Below, in pieces: positions 1 through 7,400 of a stretch of DNA of 18,145 nt. Location of the stretch: assembly GCA_964503775.1 (NCBI GenBank), contig CAZDBS010000014.1, positions 1 to 18,145 on the forward strand. Reading direction: 5' to 3'. The position numbers and the translations under genes are program-made. The DNA comes from CAZDBS01 sp964503775. GTDB lineage: Bacteria; Patescibacteriota; Saccharimonadia; Saccharimonadales; CAZDBS01. Within the stretch, counting starts at the first letter, position 1; each line of letters begins with the position of its first letter. Below the pieces are notes generated by a model that saw only the letters and a program-made list of their open reading frames with translations, did not search any database and was not told the DNA's origin.

Positions 1-70
1 TGTTGATTTGTAAAATGCTTATGTTAATCTGGGGTCATAGATGTATTAATCAAACACGAAAGGTTTGGTC

Positions 71-265
71 ATGGGCAAACGAGACATCATTAAGATTAAA
101 GGCAAGAGTCATTATGCCGAGCGGGATAAAAAAGGCCGCTTCATCAATATCACCAGCATCGGTAAATCGCTGGTAAAAGACTCTAAGAAGAAGGCCAAAC
201 GAATTGTCACCAAAGGCCACGGACATCTCGGGGATCTGAAGCGACGAAAGAAGCAATCCAAATGA
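71..265 (+). CDS. Small basic protein of unknown function
   Basis: A 64-residue, very lysine- and arginine-rich protein with no signal peptide or membrane segment. It carries a recognisable HYAERDKKGRF stretch followed by a basic tail that ends in RRKKQSK. I chose the ATG at 71 because AAAGG at 59-63 is a suitable ribosome binding site; an in-frame TTG at 65 is possible but less likely. The stop overlaps the ATG of the next gene (ATGA at 262-265), so the two are probably translationally coupled. I believe short proteins with the YAERDxxGRF pattern occur in other bacteria, but I cannot name a function. The charge suggests binding to nucleic acid or another polyanion (inference). A weak promoter may lie at 3-30. 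Confidence 0.72.
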   Translation: MGKRDIIKIKGKSHYAERDKKGRFINITSIGKSLVKDSKKKAKRIVTKGHGHLGDLKRRKKQSK

Positions 266-1125
266 AAAGAATGAATAATCGAGGTTTCCACGCCGTTGCC
301 CTACTGCCTGTAATTGTAGTTGTAGTAGCGATTGGGTTTATAGGTTATAAAGTAGCCAGTAAGGATTCGGTTACTAAAACCGAGACCACTAATATAACCG
401 AGGGCACATCAACAACCGACACAACCAAAGTAGCAGAAACTCCTGCGGGTCAAATATGGATGATGGACGGGGATAGTTGGAAAGCATCACAAACTCCTCC
501 TGCTTGCCCGGAGCCGTTGGTCGTCCCTACGCCCGTCGATATCTCGAAAGCCACTGCAATTCTGTATCCCGGACAGTATCGCGGTACTGATTACAAATCA
601 CATGGTGGATTTGTATTTAGAGGCCAGGCAAACGATGCCATAACTGTCAAAGTCCCGCTTGACTCGTATGTCTACAAAGCCAGTCGTTATATCGAGCAGG
701 GCGAAGTGCAGTATTTCTTCGTTTTTATCGCACCCTGCGGCATCATGTATCGTTTTGATCATCTACTCACCTTGTCGCCAGAGTTTCAGAAATTGGCCGA
801 TACCCTCCCAGCAGCGAAAGTTGATGATTCAAGGACAACGAGCTTCGATCCTGCCCCTCTCGTAAAGGCTGGTGATGTAGTAGCGACAGCCATCGGATTT
901 AAAACAAACAACAATACTAGTGTTGATTTTGGTGTCTACGATCTCAGACAGAAAAATGCAGCTTCAAAGACTTCCAGCTGGCAACAGGCTCACCCAAATG
1001 AAAACGAATTCGGTACTTACGCAATTTGCTGGCTAGACTATCTGCCATCAGCCGACAAAGCGATTGCCAAAGCTCTACCGGGCGGTGATGGCAAATCCGG
1101 TAAAACGAGCGACTACTGTAAGTAA
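262..1125 (+). CDS. Membrane-anchored degenerate M23/LytM-like protein
   Basis: A 287-residue protein with a short basic start and one hydrophobic segment at about 12-32. The N-terminus resembles a type IV pilin-like leader (RG|FHAVA) but lacks the usual Glu at position 5. A Thr-rich linker (38-60) leads to an exported domain at about 95-235. Its order of motifs resembles M23 peptidases: SHGG around H114, a VPLDSYVYKA strand, FDHLL around H167 (compare YAHLS), VKAGDVV near 201-207 (compare VKAGQVI), then VDFGVYD at 221-227 where active enzymes have HLHFE. The H-x3-D zinc Asp is missing and the last His is replaced, so this is probably a non-catalytic relative that binds peptidoglycan or regulates a hydrolase (inference). 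The C-terminus has two Cys (C256 region and C286). It starts inside the stop of the preceding small gene. Confidence 0.75.
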   Translation: MKRMNNRGFHAVALLPVIVVVVAIGFIGYKVASKDSVTKTETTNITEGTSTTDTTKVAETPAGQIWMMDGDSWKASQTPPACPEPLVVPTPVDISKATAILYPGQYRGTDYKSHGGFVFRGQANDAITVKVPLDSYVYKASRYIEQGEVQYFFVFIAPCGIMYRFDHLLTLSPEFQKLADTLPAAKVDDSRTTSFDPAPLVKAGDVVATAIGFKTNNNTSVDFGVYDLRQKNAASKTSSWQQAHPNENEFGTYAICWLDYLPSADKAIAKALPGGDGKSGKTSDYCK

Positions 1126-1135
1126 CAATCGAGAA

Positions 1136-2155
1136 CTAGCGTCGCAATCGACGTATTCCTGCGGTAAGTTGTGTCGCTAGAAATATCCCGAATAGCAGTA
1201 GGGGTATCCACATATAGGTACGCATCCGGAACGGAGTGATACTATCAACTGCCCTAGTGCACCCAGCACGTATGACTGGTGCTGCGGGGGGTAGTGATAT
1301 GTTTGTTGTGGCGATAACGATCAGAGCCTTGTAGCTGGCCGGACGCCCGACCGCGTCGGTACCCTCGATGTTGAGGATATAAGTGCCGCTTCGCGAGTAT
1401 TTGTGATGGAGTGTTAGGTCGCCACTGGCTGTAGGAGTAAGAGTTTCCTTCTTGCCATCGCCCCACGAGATTCTGAGGTTATAAGGTGCCGTACCTCCTA
1501 TGATCGTAATCGGGTAAGTTATGTCTACTTTGAGACCAACCCGAACGGCGTTCGCCGTACTCGTGATGATGAATGGCCCCACAACCTGCGGCGAGGGTGT
1601 TGTCGGACTGGACGAGGGTGTCACTGGTGTAGGCGGAGTAACAGGCACCAGTCTATTAACCGTTACCGGGGCTGAATCTGGTCCGAACTGATCGAAGAAA
1701 TCAACTGTTCTGGCGACTAGTTCGTTATCTCCGACAACCAAATCGATGGTTTGAGCAAACGTACCACCCATGGTGCAAGCGGAGGAACCGGCGTTTATAC
1801 TATTTCTAGTGATGATAACTATGGTGTTGGTTTGGCAGGTGCCACTGACACCAATGTTTTGAACTTCAAAAACCTGTCCGTTAGTCGGGACGACGATGGT
1901 CGCAGGTTGCGTGGGGGTTGGCCCAGGGACCTTCGCGAAAACAACAATATCACTCAAAACATCGCTGCAAACCGAACGAAACAAGAATTGAAATACAAAA
2001 AAGAGCGTCGCCAGAAATGGAATGAGCAGGAATAACAAGATCAGTTTCCACCACGAACGCAGTGGCCATAACCAATGAACGGGCATGAGAAAATACCAAA
2101 AACCCTTGGATTTTCTATCGTCTTTCTTCTTTTTCTTTTTGGTTGACATAGACAT
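1136..2155 (-). CDS. Two-TM surface protein with Ig-like and PKD domains
   Basis: From the ATG at 2155 this is a 339-residue protein; GTG at 2161 and ATG at 2149 are alternatives. It opens with a poly-lysine cytoplasmic tail. A first membrane helix spans about 36-58, and a second spans about 315-331 before an RRLRR end, so both termini are probably inside and the central part outside. The outside part has an Ig-like sandwich at about 86-167 with a possible C107-C127 disulfide, resembling bacterial glucodextranase-B-like Ig repeats. A Pro/Thr/Ser linker (170-190) follows, then a PKD domain at about 193-283 with the diagnostic WGDG (231-234) and YSRSGTY. Such domains usually mediate adhesion or protein contact, and no catalytic residues are visible. 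It converges on the preceding gene with only 10 bp between stops and is divergent from the hydrolase gene. Confidence 0.78.
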   Translation of the reverse strand: MSMSTKKKKKKDDRKSKGFWYFLMPVHWLWPLRSWWKLILLFLLIPFLATLFFVFQFLFRSVCSDVLSDIVVFAKVPGPTPTQPATIVVPTNGQVFEVQNIGVSGTCQTNTIVIITRNSINAGSSACTMGGTFAQTIDLVVGDNELVARTVDFFDQFGPDSAPVTVNRLVPVTPPTPVTPSSSPTTPSPQVVGPFIITSTANAVRVGLKVDITYPITIIGGTAPYNLRISWGDGKKETLTPTASGDLTLHHKYSRSGTYILNIEGTDAVGRPASYKALIVIATTNISLPPAAPVIRAGCTRAVDSITPFRMRTYMWIPLLLFGIFLATQLTAGIRRLRR

Positions 2156-2194
2156 AACCACGAATTGATTGAATTATACACGAATCGTGGTTAT
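2154..2194. repeat. 10-bp inverted repeat centred on a -10 box
   Basis: Perfect 10-bp arms, ATAACCACGA at 2154-2163 and TCGTGGTTAT at 2185-2194, are separated by 21 bp. The dyad centre is at about 2174, inside the TATAAT of the minus-strand gene, and the left arm covers both candidate start codons. Arm-to-arm spacing is 31 bp, close to three helical turns. It could be an operator for a dimeric repressor (inference). Confidence 0.5.
2173..2178 (-). promoter_or_regulatory. -10 box of the Ig/PKD gene
   Basis: The minus strand reads TATAAT from 2178 to 2173. The expected transcription start is near 2166, giving a leader of only about 5 nt before GTG 2161 or 11 nt before ATG 2155. No good -35 hexamer lies at 16-18 bp and no Shine-Dalgarno is visible. 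Confidence 0.5.
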
Positions 2195-2223
2195 TTACCC
2201 TACCCGAAAGGTGTATCACCCCC

Positions 2224-2251
2224 GTTGATGACTCTAAAAATATGCTATAAT
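2224..2251 (+). promoter_or_regulatory. Promoter of the alpha/beta-hydrolase gene
   Basis: TTGATG at 2224-2229, a 16-bp spacer, and TATAAT at 2246-2251 preceded by TGC, forming an extended -10 (TGCTATAAT). The ATG at 2260 follows after 8 nt, so transcription should begin at or within about 2 nt of the start codon: a predicted leaderless mRNA. Confidence 0.68.
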
Positions 2252-2259
2252 TGTGTAAA

Positions 2260-3252
2260 ATGAAAAAACACAAAAAGCTTCAGACTGTGCCTGAGCGCAA
2301 AGCAAAAGTGTACTTTTGGAAAAGACCACATCCATACCTGCTTCTGATAATTGTTTTCGTCGTTTCGTGGCTATTTACACTCCCAGTACGTTCGCCCGAG
2401 CTGAACGCGATTACCCCTCCGCCTGCTTCGCCGGTACCGAGTACTCCGCTGTTTGGGACAACGCAGCTCGACGTTACCTACTGCTACGGACAGAAGATGG
2501 ACCTTTATGGTCCTAGAGTTCTGAAGTACGATCGAAGTCCGGTAGTTATGTACATCCATGGTGGAGGTTGGACGATAAACACCAAATCAACCGAGCCAAA
2601 TCAGCTCGAGATGATCGACGGATTGCGGGACAAAGGATACACGATTGCATCGATTGATTACCGCCTGTTGCCTCGTAACCACTTCCCTGCACCACTGGAA
2701 GATTCGCTTTGTGCTGTGCGGTATCTACGAGCGCATGCTGACGTGCACGGTATCGATAGTAATCGCATCGCACTTTATGGTTTCAGTGCGGGTGGTTATC
2801 TAGCTGGGATGTTGGGAGTATTGGATACATATAACGAGTTTGTGCCGATCGATGAGCCATATATGAACTATTCGTCACGCGTCCAGGCAGTGGTTACCCT
2901 AGCTGGATTCTTTGACCTGGACTATGGCATAACCCCACGTAACCGAGAACGAATCACGACGTTTTTGGGTAGTTACCCACCACATGAGGCCGAGCCAGTG
3001 TATTTCGTCACCCCTGACGATCCCCCCTTCCTTTTGATACATGGCGCTGATGATCAATTCGTAAAGTTAGAACAGGATGATCTCATGAGTCAACGCTTGA
3101 CCGCAGCCGGAGTCTATCACGAGAAATTGGAAGTACGAGGAGCGCTACATGGTCTTGAGCCGAGTGCGGGTACTATCCAACCGACATTGCCTGATGTCCA
3201 AAAAAGCATTCAGTCATTCATCCATAGGTTTCTCTATCCTTACGAGGATTAA
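2260..3252 (+). CDS. Membrane-anchored alpha/beta-hydrolase (esterase, HSL-like)
   Basis: From the ATG at 2260 this is a 330-residue protein. After a basic start, one membrane helix at about 25-42 anchors it, followed by a Pro-rich linker (50-62) and a full hydrolase domain facing outward. The family marks are complete: oxyanion motif HGGGW (100-104), nucleophile elbow GFSAG with S176, acid D265 in HGADDQFV, and H298 in ALHGLE. This order and the HGGG motif are typical of the hormone-sensitive lipase-like esterases (alpha/beta-hydrolase fold 3). The substrate is unknown. The neighbouring OpgC-like acyltransferase suggests removal of acyl groups from a surface glycan or lipid (inference). A TTG at 2251 in the same frame lies within the -10 box and is not the start. 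Confidence 0.88.
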   Translation: MKKHKKLQTVPERKAKVYFWKRPHPYLLLIIVFVVSWLFTLPVRSPELNAITPPPASPVPSTPLFGTTQLDVTYCYGQKMDLYGPRVLKYDRSPVVMYIHGGGWTINTKSTEPNQLEMIDGLRDKGYTIASIDYRLLPRNHFPAPLEDSLCAVRYLRAHADVHGIDSNRIALYGFSAGGYLAGMLGVLDTYNEFVPIDEPYMNYSSRVQAVVTLAGFFDLDYGITPRNRERITTFLGSYPPHEAEPVYFVTPDDPPFLLIHGADDQFVKLEQDDLMSQRLTAAGVYHEKLEVRGALHGLEPSAGTIQPTLPDVQKSIQSFIHRFLYPYED

Positions 3253-3263
3253 GCATGAATAGT

Positions 3264-3294
3264 TTGACAATAAATAGGCATAAGCGGCTATAAT
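3264..3294 (+). promoter_or_regulatory. Promoter of the OpgC-like gene
   Basis: Perfect TTGACA at 3264-3269 and perfect TATAAT at 3289-3294 with a rather long 19-bp spacer. The ATG at 3302 is 7 nt after the -10 box, so a leaderless transcript is predicted. It lies in the 49-bp gap after the hydrolase gene, so the acyltransferase can be transcribed on its own. Confidence 0.72.
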
Positions 3295-3301
3295 AGTATG
3301 A

Positions 3302-4471
3302 ATGAATGGGAAACGAGAGAGGATTTTGGCGCTGGATTTGCTACGCGGTTTATTTCTGGTAGTTATCATCGTAGATCATCTCTCACTCTTCCCAAATCTC
3401 TTTGAGCTAGGTACTGGTCGAGGGTATCTGTGGTCATCGGCGGCTGAGGGATTTTTCCTCATCTCCGGTACGTTGGTGGGATACATCTATGGACCGAGGA
3501 TGCGTCGTTCGCCTATAACTACAAGCCTCAAAATTTGGAAACGGGCTGCCGAGCTATATGTATGTTCGATAATCTCGACGTTTGCTTTTGTCTGGTGGGG
3601 CAATCGTGTGACGAGCGGAGCGAAGCCGGGACTATGGATAAATCCGCAACCCGCTGAATTGATAGAGAAGGTTCTGACGATGCAGTATGTGTATGGTTGG
3701 ACTGATTTTTTGAATCACTATGTCATCTACATGATTGCAGCGCCGCTGGCAGTCTACTTGTTGGCCAAGAGAAAAGCCTGGTTAGTTTTCATTGCATCGC
3801 TCCTGGTATGGTTGAACAGAGGAATGCACATGGACATGGCTTGGCAATTGCTGTTTATGGGTGGCGTAATCTTTGGTTACTATCTACCAGCGATCCAAGC
3901 CAAAACACAACAAATGTCACAGTATATCCAGCGCTTATCCGCGCGGCTGATCTATGTGATGGCTGGTGCTGTCTTTGTCTGTAGTATGATTATAATTCGC
4001 TTGCCAGAGATCATAGTTGGTAGTCGCATAACATCAGGTCGGCTTTATGACTCAACGCAGGTAATGGTCAGGTTTCATGAGTACACACTGAAGTTTTTTG
4101 ACAAAAACACACTTGGTCTCGGTCGGGTTGTCGTGTCGTTCCTATGGTTTGGGGCACTGTTTGTGTTCTTTCGACGCAACGAAAAGAGAATCGGGGCGCT
4201 GAGTCTAGGTATCTTTCGTCGTTTTGGGCAGGCGTCGCTGTATGTCTATGTTGTCCATGCCATTGCAATATTTGCGCTTCATTTGTTTATGCCGGTGAGT
4301 ATTGGACTAGCTGGCAACACGATTGTGACGGTTATAGTCATCGCTGCGATCTACCAGACTATAGCGCTTAAGGAGCAGATTGTTGCTCAGCTATCCGCTT
4401 TACGCAAACATCATTTGCTGGTTGCTTCGCAGCACTCGTCATTGCTTCGGCTGGCTACTTACGAAGATTAG
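3302..4471 (+). CDS. OpgC-like integral-membrane acyltransferase
   Basis: A 389-residue polytopic membrane protein with roughly ten hydrophobic helices. The N-terminus matches the OpgC / acyltransferase-3 superfamily: RERILALDLLRG (5-16, with D12 and R15), VDHL with H26 in the first helix, and AEGFFLISG (48-56) in the second. OpgC of Proteobacteria moves succinyl groups onto osmoregulated glucans, and relatives acylate other envelope sugars. The length agrees with the OpgC family. Helices continue to a cytoplasmic C-terminus after about 360. The acceptor here cannot be read from the sequence. Next to an anchored esterase, a role in O-acylating a surface polysaccharide is plausible (inference). 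An out-of-frame ATG at 3298 is not the start. Its TAG overlaps the stop of the convergent gene by 3 bp. Confidence 0.85.
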   Translation: MNGKRERILALDLLRGLFLVVIIVDHLSLFPNLFELGTGRGYLWSSAAEGFFLISGTLVGYIYGPRMRRSPITTSLKIWKRAAELYVCSIISTFAFVWWGNRVTSGAKPGLWINPQPAELIEKVLTMQYVYGWTDFLNHYVIYMIAAPLAVYLLAKRKAWLVFIASLLVWLNRGMHMDMAWQLLFMGGVIFGYYLPAIQAKTQQMSQYIQRLSARLIYVMAGAVFVCSMIIIRLPEIIVGSRITSGRLYDSTQVMVRFHEYTLKFFDKNTLGLGRVVVSFLWFGALFVFFRRNEKRIGALSLGIFRRFGQASLYVYVVHAIAIFALHLFMPVSIGLAGNTIVTVIVIAAIYQTIALKEQIVAQLSALRKHHLLVASQHSSLLRLATYED

Positions 4472-7400
4472 TTGCCTACCGTGGTTCCGCCCTGGATGGT
4501 CGTGCCGCCCTGGATGGTGTGTTGTGTGGGGTTGGCTGCACTAGTCGTAAATGTTCCAATACTTGAAGCACTGCTCCAAGTATTGGCGCCTCCAGGATCG
4601 ATTGCATAAGCACGCCACCAATACTGTGTACTAGCTGAGAGCGCTGTTGTTTGGTACTGATGTATTGCTTCTTGGCTGGAAGAATAAGCGGTAGATGTCT
4701 GTTGGCTTTGGCTGAGCCAACCTGTTTGAGATGGACTCGAGCATGTACCTGGGGAGCCTGTTCCAGAATTGGTCTGGCATATGGACCTTACAATAGACGA
4801 ACAGTTGGAGGTGGAACATACATCAATCCAGTACTTGAGATAGTCACTATCTGTATCTGTGGCGTAAAAGCGAAACAGCGGCAGTGTTGATACGCCTGTT
4901 TCGCTAGCGACAGGGTTGGTGAGGGTTGGTGCACCTGACGCAGAGTTTACGGTGAAGGTCGCAGGCAGGGACTTTGGACCATAAGAGTTCGCGCCGCCTG
5001 GATCATTGGCTTGAATCTGCCAACAATAAGAACTCCCCCTAGTGAGGGTTGTCTGTGTGGTGTACGAAGCCATGGTACCGGTGACATATGCGGTGTTACT
5101 TTGAGCGTCTTGGCCACTGAAACCGGTCTGAAAACCAGCGGTTTGAGTTGCTGTCTCAACACTGCTGCCGGTGCAGTCAGTGCCGTTGTTGGCAGAGGTG
5201 CTGTAAACGTATACTTTGTAACGCAAGTAGTCGGCATTTGTTCCTTGGTCTATCTGAGGTGCTTTAACCCAGATTATTGCTTCTTGGCCGGAGTAGTCCC
5301 ATTTCTCGATCTCGTATGGTAAGGCGGTCACGCCATCACTGTCATAAAAGCGAATATCTTGTCCGCTGGACTGAGCTTTTGAAAAATCAAAGTTAGCAGA
5401 CGTGAGTTTAACCATTACTGGAAAATTACTAAGATTTTCAGATAAAGCACTGTGGTTAAAGACGATCTGTTTCCGGTAGTTCCAGGAAGAACCAGAGACT
5501 GGCTCTTCGGAGGCCACGATATTGAGCGTATTTGCTTGTGTCTTATATTCAGTACCTAGCCAGGCGGCTGAAAGATTTGTATTTGAAACACGAACTTCGT
5601 CGATCAATCCGGGGTACCATTTGTTATCATCCCGATAATCTTTACCAATAATGAAGTCATTCGTGCCATAAGTAGCATTGAGGGCTGCTGTTTTGGTGCC
5701 GTCAGCACTGCCGTTGTAATAGTAAGTACCTGCTGTACTGTTTTTGACGAAGCATACGTGATTCCAGGCACTAGTTGATAACGTGGTATTGCTGACTCCC
5801 GTGATGTCGTTAAATCCAAAGCCACCAGCATAGTCCCAAAATCTTATCTTGCCGTCTACATCCTGGAAGACGAACTGGTTTTCAAAATTACTCGGATTAC
5901 GGTTTAGGGTAACGATACGATGTTCACCACTTGTTGTCGTTGGTTTGACCCATGCACATATGGTCAGGGTAGAACCAAGTGCGGTGCTATAAGTTGCACG
6001 CCTGATAAAATCAGCACTACCATCAAACGATTGAGCGTTGCCGATAGCCCCGCTTGTTGACTGAGTAGGCGTTGCTGACGACGAACCAGCACCTCCTTGC
6101 CCGTGGTTAGCGCCTGAGGCTGAGTCGATGAATTCGTTGGAAGTACCATTACCTGATTCCTTCAGATGGTGTACGGATACATAACTACTATTCCACACAC
6201 TGCTGGGTGTTTGGGCGTCACTAGCTCCGCCATTACCGTAGTACATATAGATATTGTCGGCATCGTCAATAGCTTTGAATTGTAAGGTCGGGGTTGTCGA
6301 GGACGGCAGTGCATTATTGATTGGCGAATACGCTACCGCCTGCTTAGGATACTTGTTGAGCAGAACGCTGTTGAACACTACGCTGTATGGTGAGCCGCTG
6401 CCAGAAGTTAAAAGTACAGGTAGTATATAGCCTGCATAGAACGATGAGGTAACGTAGGCTATGTTGGGAGAGGTGGTGTCGAGATCCGTTTGTGATCCCC
6501 AATCACCAGAAGCATACGGTGAGACAGCGGACTTATAGACCAATTTTGCATTACCGCCGGTATTTTTATACCAAAATGCATGCAGATTATTGGTATTTGA
6601 GTCAACTGTAAGAGACGGATATTGGCTACTTCCTGATGCATCAGACAAAGTAACCGAACTACCCCAACTACTTGAACTGTAACGTTTGTATTTAATTTCG
6701 CCTGTTGTTTGACTTGATGACTGGTCCATGTAGAGAAAATGTACTTCATCGCTACCACTTGACACCGTAGATCCTATATCCGTGGCCATATTACCTGCTG
6801 GACATGACCCGCCTGATACAGCATTTGATACTACGCTTGTTTGTGATCCGTTCCATGAGGATCCGTTATAAAGCTGCCCAAAAACTTGCGTCGTACCAAC
6901 AGCGCAATTTCCATACACTGCATACATATAGTTTGTCGTAGCAAGTGGTACTATTCCATAGTTGTATTTGTTTGTTCCACCTCCCAATATGCTTTCAGTT
7001 GAATTCCACGTTGTAATATTATCTGTATTCGTAGATCTGATTGCTTCTATACTATCAAACGTACCTATGTAGGTTACCCATATATATCCACCCGATGACC
7101 GAGCTATCGAAAATGCACCATGAGTCGGAGATACCACTGTTTGGCCACCTGCCCATGAAATAGAAGTCGAACTTAATGTCCCAACATCCACAACTAAATT
7201 CGTAGAACTGTTTACAGCCATATATACTTTCGGCGTACCTGATACATTTGCAAACCAAAGGGAAAAGTCGTTTGTTGCAACAGAATACGTACCAGCAGAT
7301 GTCCACGATGAGGCATAGTTAGTTGCATATGAATATTCAATAGCCGTGCCATTGTAATAAAATGCCCAGTATACCCCATTTACTGTGTCAAAAAACGTTT

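Noticed and set aside
3..30. TTGATT and TAATCT with 16-bp spacing before the first gene
   Set aside because: Both hexamers are poor matches, and the upstream sequence is cut by the window, so I mention it only as a possibility in the gene entry.
1140..1153. CGTCG-CAAT-CGACG stem-loop near convergent stops
   Set aside because: Only five base pairs, lies within the last codons of the minus-strand gene, and has no T-run; too weak to call a terminator.
4487..4518. Possible CRISPR-like or mobile direct repeat
   Set aside because: Two in-frame copies of an 18-bp unit with no spacers; a coding repeat explains it.
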